Positions 1-5,403 are shown, counted from the stretch's first letter. The stretch is DNA of 5,403 bases from an uncultured Clostridia bacterium (GCA_934179885.1 CAKPQY010000064.1:1-5403); one strand, 5' to 3'. Numbers and translations: made by a program. The notes: a model not told the origin generated them from the letters alone.

Positions 1-20
1 ACCAACTGAGCTATGCAAGC
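1..20 (-). tRNA. tRNA gene, 5' part only, isotype unknown
   Basis: Read on the minus strand from position 20, the sequence gives a 7-base acceptor strand (GCTTGCA), then T8 A9, the D-stem GCTC and the D-loop start AGTTGGT. This is the standard layout of the first 20 bases of a bacterial tRNA. The anticodon lies beyond the left edge, so the amino acid cannot be read. A TATAAT box sits 8 bases upstream. In other Firmicutes tRNA or translation genes often follow sigH, which fits this position, but that is context only. Confidence 0.85.
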
Positions 21-28
21 ATATACAA

Positions 29-56
29 ATTATAGAAGTTGGAGGTTAGATGTTAG
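29..56 (-). promoter_or_regulatory. Possible promoter of the tRNA gene
   Basis: A perfect -10 box (TATAAT) lies at 34-29 on the minus strand, and a partial -35 (CTAACA, 4 of 6 matches) lies at 56-51 with a 16-base spacer. Transcription would start about two bases before the mature tRNA 5' end, which is unusually close but possible. The -35 falls inside the neighbouring 21-base repeat element, so the tRNA promoter may partly be built from repeat sequence. The weak -35 keeps this tentative. Confidence 0.4.
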
Positions 57-132
57 CGGTTGGAAATTGAAACTCAATTTCTAATCTCTAAATTCCAAAA
101 TCTAACCTCTAATATCAAACTTCCAACCTCTA
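33..132. repeat. Inverted clusters of a degenerate 21-base repeat
   Basis: Three head-to-tail 21-base units can be read on the minus strand (132-112, 111-91, 90-70). Each begins TAGAGRTTRGA, and neighbouring units match at 15 of 21 positions. Two related units run on the plus strand (33-53 and 54-74), beginning TAGAAGTTGGA and TAGCGGTTGGA. The opposed clusters form an imperfect hairpin: 34-70 against 74-110, 27 of 37 positions complementary, three-base loop, ending in a perfect AAATTGA/TCAATTT stem. The element directly abuts the sigH stop codon and ends next to the tRNA promoter. There is no T-run, so it is not a classical terminator. It may be a dispersed palindromic repeat of the REP or MITE type. 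No transposase is seen. Confidence 0.75.
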
Positions 133-768
133 TTAAAATATATTTTTTATTGCTTTTTTTCTTATTCTCTGAATTGCATTATCTATCGATTTTACAGGTG
201 CCTCTAGTTGTTTTGCGATAACTTCATAGCTTTCACCTTGTATATATCTATCTAATACTTTTTCTTCAAATTTACTTAATGACTTATGCATAGTATTCTG
301 TATTTCTTCAAAATATTCTTTTTTTGTTATAGTTTCTAATGGATCTTCTATAGTGTCCACTTCAAATGTTTCTATTAATTCTGTACCATCTTCGTCATTA
401 TCATAAGCAGCTGTATTTAGGGATAAATAGGAATTCAGTGGCATGTGCTTTTGTCTATTTGAACTTTTAATAGCAGTTATTAATTGTCTTTCAATACATA
501 AATTTGCAAATGTTTTAAATGTATTTTGCTTACTGCCATCAAAGTTTTTTACAGCTTTATATAGTCCTATCATACCTTCTTGTATAATATCTTCTCTTTC
601 TGCACCAATTATAAAGTATTTTCCAACTTTTGAGTTTACTAAGTCTTTATATTTATTTAGTAGAAAAGATAAAGCTTGCTCGTCCCCTTCTTTAATTTGA
701 GATATTATTTGTTCATCTGTTAAGTTTCCATATTTTTCTGTTGTATAATATACGTTTTCTTTTTGCAT
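133..768 (-). CDS. sigH: RNA polymerase sigma-H factor (SigH/Spo0H)
   Basis: This is a sigma-70 family alternative sigma factor of 211 residues, close to the 218 residues of Bacillus subtilis SigH. Family knowledge: it directs RNA polymerase to transition-phase, early sporulation and competence promoters. Seen here: region 2 spans about residues 36-110. Within it, REDIIQEGMIGLYKAVKNF (58-76) is core-binding region 2.2, and TFANLCIERQLITAIK followed by RQKHMPLNS (86-113) forms regions 2.3-2.4, which bind and melt the -10. The region 4.2 helix-turn-helix is at 179-205 (ESYEVIAKQLEAPVKSIDNA). The stretches REDI-QEGMIGLYK, RQKH-PLNSY and VKSIDNA-QR are hallmarks of SigH. I chose ATG 768 because GGAGGT and a sigma-A promoter lie just upstream. 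A frame open to a TTG at 879 would contain the promoter itself. The gene is monocistronic as far as seen; a repeat hairpin and a tRNA follow. Confidence 0.95.
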   Translation of the reverse strand: MQKENVYYTTEKYGNLTDEQIISQIKEGDEQALSFLLNKYKDLVNSKVGKYFIIGAEREDIIQEGMIGLYKAVKNFDGSKQNTFKTFANLCIERQLITAIKSSNRQKHMPLNSYLSLNTAAYDNDEDGTELIETFEVDTIEDPLETITKKEYFEEIQNTMHKSLSKFEEKVLDRYIQGESYEVIAKQLEAPVKSIDNAIQRIRKKAIKNIF

Positions 769-779
769 ATGTCTTAAAT

Positions 780-785
780 ACCTCC
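780..785 (-). promoter_or_regulatory. Ribosome binding site of sigH (start-deciding)
   Basis: GGAGGT on the minus strand ends 11 bases before ATG 768. The spacing is a little long, but this is the strongest Shine-Dalgarno near the N-terminus. The upstream TTG at 879 (877-879) has no comparable site in front of it. Confidence 0.75.
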
Positions 786-801
786 GAATGCTCTTTTTGA
801 C

Positions 802-831
802 ATTATATATTTGAAACCCCTGAAAAGTCAA
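802..831 (-). promoter_or_regulatory. Sigma-A promoter of sigH
   Basis: TTGACT (831-826), an 18-base spacer and TATAAT (807-802) form a near-consensus vegetative promoter. The predicted start is near 795, giving a leader of about 27 bases that contains the GGAGGT site. The match to sigma-A consensus agrees with the known vegetative transcription of spo0H in Bacillus. The promoter lies downstream of the hairpin at 873-1069, so that hairpin is not part of the sigH leader. Confidence 0.8.
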
Positions 832-834
832 GAG

Positions 835-846
835 TTTTTGCAAAAA
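835..846. promoter_or_regulatory. Perfect 12-base palindrome upstream of the sigH -35, possible operator
   Basis: TTTTTGCAAAAA is fully self-complementary and ends four bases from the -35 box of sigH. That is a natural place for a dimeric regulator, and sigH is known to be controlled at initiation (by AbrB in Bacillus). A palindrome of A and T tracts can arise easily by chance in sequence this AT-rich, so this is only a candidate. Confidence 0.25.
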
Positions 847-872
847 ATTAGCATATTGTTTAAAAATTAAAT

Positions 873-1069
873 GTTGCAATTCACAGCTACTAAAACTTAA
901 AGTCCGCGCAAGGTAATAGTTATTAATTAAACGATGTTCTCGTGGGGACCAATGAATACTGTTAAATGCGTTAGCATTGTTACAGTATCATTGGGAAGAA
1001 CTGAGTATAATTAATAACTATTACCAGTTGCAGAACATTATAAACTTTAATTGTTGTGAATTGTGTAAC
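873..1069. ncRNA. Long two-domain hairpin, candidate structured small RNA (strand and family unproven)
   Basis: This occupies most of the 324-base gap between the GH18 gene and sigH. A perfect 18-base inverted repeat (912-929 with 1008-1025) extends through GCAA/TTGC (908-911 with 1028-1031) across a two-base bulge. Weaker outer pairings follow: 897-903 with 1044-1050, 877-885 with 1055-1063, and GTT/AAC at 873-875 with 1067-1069. Inside lie a small helix (936-940 with 997-1001), flanked by internal loops, and an apical hairpin. The apical pairs are 949-954 with 989-994, 956-962 with 982-988 and 965-969 with 974-978, with loop GTTA. The total is about 197 bases. A closing stem, a central loop and an apical stem resemble the outline of 6S RNA, but no family motif is certain. 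The stretches GTCCGCGCAAGG and CTCGTGGGGACC are GC-rich for this genome. Plus reading: weak promoter TTGCAA-17-TAAAAA at 838-866 and T-rich sequence after 1069. Minus reading: TATAAT at 1042-1037. It could instead be a terminator or a MITE, but no target duplication is seen. Confidence 0.4.
1037..1042 (-). promoter_or_regulatory. Perfect -10 box at the edge of the inner hairpin
   Basis: TATAAT on the minus strand is placed so that transcription would begin at about 1031-1030. That is exactly the first paired base of the 908-911/1028-1031 stem, so a minus-strand RNA would start with the inner hairpin. No acceptable -35 lies 16-18 bases upstream; the closest, TTACAC, is 20 bases away. The box could be chance in AT-rich sequence, or part of the structured RNA if that is read from the plus strand. 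Confidence 0.3.
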
Positions 1070-1092
1070 ACTTTATTTTCAAATAATATGCT

Positions 1093-2796
1093 TTATTTAT
1101 TAATCTCTTGCTTTAAAAATGTCCAAAACCCATCTGTTTCCATACCCTTTTCCCAAGATGCTACTCCACCTAAATTATTGTTCCTTATTAAAGATATTTT
1201 TGCTTTCAAAGATGTTTCATCTTCAATCCATATTTTTTTAGTATATGAACCTTCTTTATATTCTACATAGTATTGTTTTAGCTCTTCATTCCATTGTTTT
1301 TGAGCATTAGCTGGAATTACATTTTCTATATTTTTTATTGAAACTGTACTTGGTGTTTTTACTAGATTTCCTGAACTATCTTCTGTCCATAATCTTGTAT
1401 ATAATGGAATTGCTAAAATTATTTTTTGACTTTCAATTTCTTCTGTTTTCAAAAATTTATTAAGACTTAATTCAACCCAATTGTATCCTGCAGTTGTTCC
1501 TGATTTATTGCTTGATGTTCCATATTGGTCATATGCCATAAATACTATATAATCTGCTACATCTCCTATTACATGTCTATCAAAGCACATTGACCATGTT
1601 TCAGAACCATCTGGTGCTGTAACATCAACAGAAACCACAAGTCCTATATCTTTTAGTCTTGGTGTTAATTCTATTATAAATCTTGAGTACATATCTTTGT
1701 CTTTTTGCTTCATGTTTTCAAAATCAATGTTTATTCCATCTAATTTATATTCAACACATGCTGCAACTATATCTTCTATTAGTTTTTGTCTCTTATTATA
1801 ATCATTCATAATTTCAGATGTAACACTCATCATGCCGTTTCCTGCATTTTGAACCATTGGCCAAACTTTGTATCCTTTGCTATGTGCCCATTCTATATAT
1901 TTTTTTCCAGCTTGTCCTATATTTTCAGTTAGTTCTCCCTTAGAATTTAAGTGGAAAAATGCTGGTGATACAACATTTACTCCATCCATTGTAACTCCTG
2001 TTCTATCAGGTGCTGTTGCAACTTCTGAATAGTAATCCCATACTAAATTTACTTTTCCTTCAATTTGTTTTGTTGTTTGAATTTCTTCTCTTACTACAAC
2101 TGTATTTGCAATTTTATTAGATTTTACATATCCTAGTTTTCCATTTTCTGTTCTAATTCTTGCATATCCATTTTCTTCAGATATTACAACAACATAGTTT
2201 CCTTTTTCTGCTCTATCAATTGTTTTAGCAATAAATCTTGTTGATGATTTTACAGCTACATTTTTTGTTATTATTGCTTTTTTTTGTTCTTTTGCTATAG
2301 AATCTATGGTTAATACTTTTGAATTTTCAATATATTTAATTTCTATTCCATATACATCTTCTAGCTCTTGTATTGGTATATAAATTGTGCCATTTTTTTC
2401 TATTGCATGTGCATATGTTTCTTTATTTGAGCCATTTATATTTATTTTGTTTTCTTCTAAACTTATTGCTCCAATTTTGTTATCATATGTTGTTACTATT
2501 TGATTATTTTTTGTATCTTCATATATATATTTATCAAAGAAATTGCCTAAGTCTTGCTTTGACATGTATATTTCATCATCTTGTATGAAAATATCCTTTT
2601 TTAAGTTTGATGTTACATTTTTGTTGTTGATTACTAAATTTATTGTTTTGTCTTTATCAAAAATTATATAATCATTTATTTTATATCCTATTATTGCAAC
2701 TATTATTATTGCTATTATAGCTATAAATATTTTTATTATTCTTTTTTTCTTTTTTTCAATTTGTTCCTTTGTCATTGTTACTTTTAATTTTTTCAT
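1093..2796 (-). CDS. Membrane-anchored GH18 glycoside hydrolase with CuAO_N-like and SH3b domains
   Basis: This is a probable exported cell-wall glycan hydrolase of 567 residues. In order: a lysine-rich cytoplasmic start (residues 1-19, KKKKR), one uncleaved membrane anchor (about 20-38), a region resembling the copper amine oxidase N-terminal domain (about 50-165), an SH3b domain (about 174-232, ending GYARIRTENGKLGYVK), and a GH18 barrel (about 247-565). The active-site strand is DGINIDFE (353-360), with E360 as the predicted acid and D358 beside it. Asn replaces the usual Asp at 356. MAYDQYG (420-426) and a late conserved Trp in GGVASWEKG (W548) also fit GH18. Relatives include spore-cortex and wall N-acetylglucosaminidases (SleL/YaaH group), but no LysM is present, so a spore role is unproven. 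ATG 2796 follows AAGGAAA by 7 bases. The exact substrate is unknown. Confidence 0.9.
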   Translation of the reverse strand: MKKLKVTMTKEQIEKKKKRIIKIFIAIIAIIIVAIIGYKINDYIIFDKDKTINLVINNKNVTSNLKKDIFIQDDEIYMSKQDLGNFFDKYIYEDTKNNQIVTTYDNKIGAISLEENKININGSNKETYAHAIEKNGTIYIPIQELEDVYGIEIKYIENSKVLTIDSIAKEQKKAIITKNVAVKSSTRFIAKTIDRAEKGNYVVVISEENGYARIRTENGKLGYVKSNKIANTVVVREEIQTTKQIEGKVNLVWDYYSEVATAPDRTGVTMDGVNVVSPAFFHLNSKGELTENIGQAGKKYIEWAHSKGYKVWPMVQNAGNGMMSVTSEIMNDYNKRQKLIEDIVAACVEYKLDGINIDFENMKQKDKDMYSRFIIELTPRLKDIGLVVSVDVTAPDGSETWSMCFDRHVIGDVADYIVFMAYDQYGTSSNKSGTTAGYNWVELSLNKFLKTEEIESQKIILAIPLYTRLWTEDSSGNLVKTPSTVSIKNIENVIPANAQKQWNEELKQYYVEYKEGSYTKKIWIEDETSLKAKISLIRNNNLGGVASWEKGMETDGFWTFLKQEINK

Positions 2797-2823
2797 TTTT
2801 TTATTTCCTTTTCTTTTTTATAT

Positions 2824-2851
2824 ACTATATCATAAATTTTAAAGTTGTAAA
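2824..2851 (-). promoter_or_regulatory. Probable promoter of the GH18 gene
   Basis: TTTACA (2851-2846), a 16-base spacer and TATAGT (2829-2824) lie in the 66-base gap after the AlkD gene. The predicted start is near 2817, just before the AAGGAAA ribosome site (2810-2804). No terminator is visible at the end of the AlkD gene, so read-through from it is also possible. Confidence 0.55.
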
Positions 2852-2862
2852 ATAGTTATATA

Positions 2863-3549
2863 TCATTTTTTCAATTTTCTTAAAAAATCTTTTTTCTCAT
2901 CCGAGATTCTATAAGACTCAATAGCTTTTTGAATTGCTTTATTATAAGTCCAATTATCTAATTTTGCTTTATTTAAATACTCTATAGTTTCATTATAAAA
3001 TTTTATTAAACAAATAGAAATTGCCCAGGCTACTGCCATTTTTACATAATAGCCTTCATGTTTTATATTATCAAAAATTTTAAAATTTTGTTTTAAATAT
3101 TCCTCATCAATATAATAATCTAAAATCATTACAACAGCAAATCTTATTTCAAATTCTTTGTTTGATTTTAAATATCTTTGTATAAAATTCCATATTTCTT
3201 TTTTGTATTTTTTAGTAATTTTTAAGCCTGCACAAAAAACATCACAAATCGCCCAGTTATCTATCTTTGGAACATATTTTTCAATATATTTTAATATTGT
3301 GTCTATGTCTTCATTTTTTGCTTGGCCAATTAACATGCCTTGTAACATTATTTCTTCATAATATTCATTGTCTATTTCTTCTATTGTCTGCTTCCAGTCT
3401 TTTTCTTTAAATAGTTCTTGTGCATATTTTCTTAAAATTGGTACTCTTACTCCAATGATATTTTCTGTTCCTGGACATAGCCCTCCATGAAATTCTTTGT
3501 ATTTTTGGTCTGATAATTCAAATAACTTTTCTTTAATTTTTTGTTTCAT
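2863..3549 (-). CDS. AlkD-like DNA alkylation repair protein
   Basis: This is a 228-residue member of the AlkD/DNA alkylation repair family, built of HEAT-like helical repeats. Family knowledge: Bacillus cereus AlkD is a DNA glycosylase that removes N3- and N7-alkylated purines without flipping the base. Seen here: the family motif CPGTENIIGVRVPILRKYA (25-43) and candidate equivalents of the four AlkD active-site residues, W99, D103 (NWAICD), R136 (EIRFAV) and W175 (AVAWAI). Their spacing of 4, 33 and 39 residues compares with 4, 35 and 39 in B. cereus AlkD (W109, D113, R148, W187). NWTYNKAIQKAIESYRI near the end is typical of the family. I chose ATG 3549 because GGGAGA lies 5 bases upstream. 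The frame stays open to a TTG at 3597, but that extension covers the promoter. Substrate range cannot be told from sequence. Confidence 0.9.
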   Translation of the reverse strand: MKQKIKEKLFELSDQKYKEFHGGLCPGTENIIGVRVPILRKYAQELFKEKDWKQTIEEIDNEYYEEIMLQGMLIGQAKNEDIDTILKYIEKYVPKIDNWAICDVFCAGLKITKKYKKEIWNFIQRYLKSNKEFEIRFAVVMILDYYIDEEYLKQNFKIFDNIKHEGYYVKMAVAWAISICLIKFYNETIEYLNKAKLDNWTYNKAIQKAIESYRISDEKKDFLRKLKK

Positions 3550-3554
3550 CTTTT

Positions 3555-3560
3555 TCTCCC
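3555..3560 (-). promoter_or_regulatory. Ribosome binding site of the AlkD-like gene (start-deciding)
   Basis: GGGAGA on the minus strand ends 5 bases before ATG 3549, with an ordinary spacing. It supports the shorter protein over a start at TTG 3597, which lacks such a site. Confidence 0.75.
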
Positions 3561-3568
3561 TTATATTT

Positions 3569-3597
3569 ATAATATAAAAAAATACTCTGTATTTCAA
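3569..3597 (-). promoter_or_regulatory. Promoter of the AlkD-like gene, overlapping the ATPase terminator
   Basis: TTGAAA (3597-3592), a 17-base spacer and TATTAT (3574-3569) match the sigma-A pattern. The expected start is near 3562, immediately before the GGGAGA ribosome site, so the leader is only about 13 bases. The -35 lies mostly in the loop of the upstream gene's terminator, and the -10 follows its T-run. Confidence 0.65.
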
Positions 3598-3605
3598 GAG
3601 TATTT
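3574..3605 (-). terminator. Intrinsic terminator of the heavy-metal ATPase gene
   Basis: On the minus strand, a 9-base stem AAATACTCT (3605-3597) pairs with AGAGTATTT (3588-3580) around an 8-base loop. A T-run follows (the T's at 3582-3576 partly belong to the stem). The stem starts six bases after the ATPase stop codon at 3612. It is AT-rich and so of moderate strength. The T-run lies on the minus-strand side, as expected for this gene. Confidence 0.75.
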
Positions 3606-3611
3606 ACTATA

Positions 3612-5403
3612 TTATTTCAAAATTCTGAGTGTATTAAATATTGTAATTAATGTAGTTCCAACATCAGCAAAAACAGCCTGCCACATATCAGCAACTCCAA
3701 ATAAACTTAAAATTAAAGTTAATATTTTTACACCAATTGAAAATATTAAATTTTGTTTAATTATTTTATTTGTCTTTTTAGAAATAGCTATTGCCTCAAC
3801 TATTTTTGAAAGTTCATCTGTCATAATAACTACATCTGATGCTTCAATTGCTGAGCTTGAACCAATTCCACCCATTGATATTCCTATATCTGCTCTTGCT
3901 AAAACTGGGCTGTCATTTATTCCATCTCCAACAAATGCCACTTTTTGTTTTTCTTCTCTTTTATTAATTATTTCATCTAATTCGTTATATTTATCTTGTG
4001 GTAACATTTCTGATTTTACAGCTTTTATTCCAACTTCTTTTGCAATTTTTTCTGCAATTTCTTTTTTATCCCCTGTGAACATTTTTGTATTAACACCTAA
4101 TTTATGCAATTTTTCTATTGTTTCTTTGGTGTTTGCTTTTATTTCATCACTTAATACTAGATTTCCTACTACTGTTCCATCAACATTTAAGTATAAAACT
4201 GTTCCTATAATATTATCATTTTGTTTTGCTTCTGTAAAATTAGCATTTCCAATTTTTATTGTTTTATTTTCATATTGATATTGTAGCCCTTTTCCTGAAA
4301 TTTCTTTAAAATTTGTAATGTTTTCCGTGTTCAAATCTTTTGTAAAAGTTTCACTATATTTATTTAAAATTGATTTTGCTATTGGATGATTTGAATATTT
4401 TTCTCCTTTTGCAAAATATTCTAAAATGTCTTGTTTACTATATTTTTCATCAAATGAATTTATTTCTGTTACAGCAAATTTTCCTGTTGTAATTGTTCCT
4501 GTTTTATCAAAAATTATTTCTTTGATGTCTTTTATTCCATCTAAATAATCGCTTCCTTTAACAAGAATTCCGTTTTTAGATGCTTTACCAATTCCAGAGA
4601 AATAGCTTAATGGAACTGATATTGCTATTGAACATGGGCATGATATTACTAAAAATATTAATGCCTTATAAATACTTTCTTTATAAGTAACACCTGATAC
4701 AATTAGTGGCATAAATATTGCAACTAAAAGTGCTAATACCATCACAACTGGTGTATAAATTTTTGCTGCTTTTGATACAAAAGTTTCTGTTTTTGCTTTT
4801 TTGTCTGTTGCATTTTCAACTAGATTTAAAATTTGACTTACTGTACTGTTTTCATATGTTTGCTCAACTTTTATTTCTATTAATCCATTTGTATTTATGC
4901 TTCCTGACAAAACTTTACTTTTTTCTGTAACTTCTATCAATTTACTTTCACCAGTTAATGCTGAGTTATCAATTTGAGCATTTCCTTTTATAACTTCACC
5001 ATCTAATGGTATTTTTTCCCCTGTTTTTACTACAATGATATCTCCTATTTTTACTTCTTCTGGATTAACTTGTTTATATTCTTCACCTTGTTTTAAATTT
5101 GCATATTCTGGTTTTATATTCATTAAGTCTGATATTGACTTTCTTGTTTTATTAACAGCTCTTGCCTCTAATATTTTTCCAATTTCATATAAAGTGATAA
5201 CCATTAAGCCTTCTGATACTTTTCCTACCAAATATGCACCTATTGCAGATATTACTATTAATGTATTTTCATCTAATACTTTATTTTTTGTAATTTGTTT
5301 CCATGCTTTTCTTGCAGTTTTATACAACAATATTATAAATGCTATTATTGTTATTATATTTGTTACAACAGTTCCAAAATTTCCAATTAAAGCTATTGCA
5401 TAT
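3612..5403 (-). CDS. P1B-type heavy-metal ATPase (Zn/Cd/Pb exporter, CadA/ZntA-like), N-terminus missing
   Basis: This is an inner-membrane ATP-driven metal efflux pump. The frame is open to the right edge, so the start and any N-terminal metal-binding domain lie outside. A TTG at 5330 is not a real start, because in-frame hydrophobic sequence (AFIILLYKTARKAW) continues upstream of it. In the 596 visible residues: actuator TGES at 150-153; the membrane metal site CPC at 255-257, followed by SVP; the phosphorylation motif DKTGT at 299-303; the nucleotide-binding His-Pro at 339-340; FTGD at 442-445; GDGIND at 492-497. N551-x7-K559 in the next-to-last helix and DVG (D580) in the last helix fit the Zn/Cd/Pb subgroup. 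Family knowledge says such pumps often sit beside ArsR/CadC or MerR regulators; none is visible here. The substrate metal is inferred only. Copper export is less likely, given the DxG and N-x7-K residues. Confidence 0.93.
   Translation of the reverse strand, partial: YAIALIGNFGTVVTNIITIIAFIILLYKTARKAWKQITKNKVLDENTLIVISAIGAYLVGKVSEGLMVITLYEIGKILEARAVNKTRKSISDLMNIKPEYANLKQGEEYKQVNPEEVKIGDIIVVKTGEKIPLDGEVIKGNAQIDNSALTGESKLIEVTEKSKVLSGSINTNGLIEIKVEQTYENSTVSQILNLVENATDKKAKTETFVSKAAKIYTPVVMVLALLVAIFMPLIVSGVTYKESIYKALIFLVISCPCSIAISVPLSYFSGIGKASKNGILVKGSDYLDGIKDIKEIIFDKTGTITTGKFAVTEINSFDEKYSKQDILEYFAKGEKYSNHPIAKSILNKYSETFTKDLNTENITNFKEISGKGLQYQYENKTIKIGNANFTEAKQNDNIIGTVLYLNVDGTVVGNLVLSDEIKANTKETIEKLHKLGVNTKMFTGDKKEIAEKIAKEVGIKAVKSEMLPQDKYNELDEIINKREEKQKVAFVGDGINDSPVLARADIGISMGGIGSSSAIEASDVVIMTDELSKIVEAIAISKKTNKIIKQNLIFSIGVKILTLILSLFGVADMWQAVFADVGTTLITIFNTLRILK

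Noticed and set aside
33..132. CRISPR array or intrinsic terminator
   Set aside because: The units are degenerate, adjacent without unique spacers and inverted relative to each other; there is no T-run after the hairpin.
443..700. Plus-strand open frame of 85 codons with several Cys
   Set aside because: It is antisense to conserved sigH regions 2 and 3 and is explained by them.
1006..1011. TATAAT on the plus strand as a real promoter toward the GH18 gene
   Set aside because: No -35 at 16-18 bases, and no plus-strand gene follows. It is more likely part of the hairpin sequence.
873..1069. Insertion element (MITE) as the preferred explanation of the dyad
   Set aside because: No direct target duplication flanks the 18-base repeats, and the pairing continues outward through bulges, which suits RNA better. 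It is not excluded without genome copy number.
977..1270. Plus-strand open frame of 97 codons
   Set aside because: It covers half of the structured hairpin and then runs antisense to the GH18 C-terminus; there is no convincing ribosome site or domain.
2373..2588. Plus-strand open frame of 71 codons, Leu/Phe/Tyr-rich
   Set aside because: It is the complement of the GH18 gene's N-terminal domain; its composition is that of a shadow frame.
3158..3361. Plus-strand open frame of 67 codons
   Set aside because: It is antisense to the AlkD active-site region and has no independent support.
3541..4278. Plus-strand open frame of 245 codons, hydrophobic, rich in Phe, Ile and Ser
   Set aside because: It lies opposite the ATPase and the AlkD start, has no family resemblance and reads as the complement of real coding sequence.
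4718..4930. Plus-strand open frame of 70 codons, Leu/Phe-rich
   Set aside because: It is antisense to the ATPase and low in complexity.

Overview
The window is strongly AT-rich, and every protein gene in it uses A/T-ending codons. It carries a sigma-H type sigma factor, a clostridial-style wall hydrolase and an AlkD-like repair protein with Firmicute-type GGAGG-class ribosome sites. Together these suggest a low-GC Firmicute of the class Clostridia, possibly an uncultured gut or anaerobic lineage. The species cannot be named from this piece. All recognisable genes lie on the minus strand, so the window is best read from its right end to its left.

Reading in that direction: (1) positions 5403-3612 hold a CadA/ZntA-like P1B-type heavy-metal ATPase whose N-terminus lies beyond the right edge. 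It ends at an intrinsic terminator six bases after the stop. (2) Positions 3549-2863 hold an AlkD-family DNA alkylation repair protein. Its promoter overlaps that terminator. (3) Positions 2796-1093 hold a membrane-anchored, exported glycoside hydrolase (anchor, CuAO_N-like domain, SH3b, GH18) with its own probable promoter. (4) Positions 769-1092 form a 324-base gap without a protein gene. The gap contains a long interrupted dyad (873-1069) that looks like a structured RNA, then a short palindrome, then a good sigma-A promoter. (5) Positions 768-133 hold sigH, encoding the sigma factor for post-exponential and early sporulation genes. (6) Positions 132-33 hold inverted clusters of a degenerate 21-base repeat. 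(7) Positions 20-1 hold the first 20 bases of a tRNA gene.

The genes look like independent, closely packed units rather than one operon. Each of sigH, the GH18 gene and the AlkD gene has its own promoter candidate a short distance upstream, and a terminator separates the ATPase from the AlkD gene. In two cases (sigH and the AlkD gene) the promoter lies inside the longest open frame, which shows that the true start is the downstream ATG. No pathway links the four proteins: they cover metal efflux, base-excision repair, cell-wall turnover and transcription.

No defence system, CRISPR array, transposase or phage gene was seen. The parts least explained by known families are the two non-coding structures: the two-domain hairpin at 873-1069, a candidate small RNA with a 6S-like outline that is unproven, and the 21-base repeat element at 33-132.
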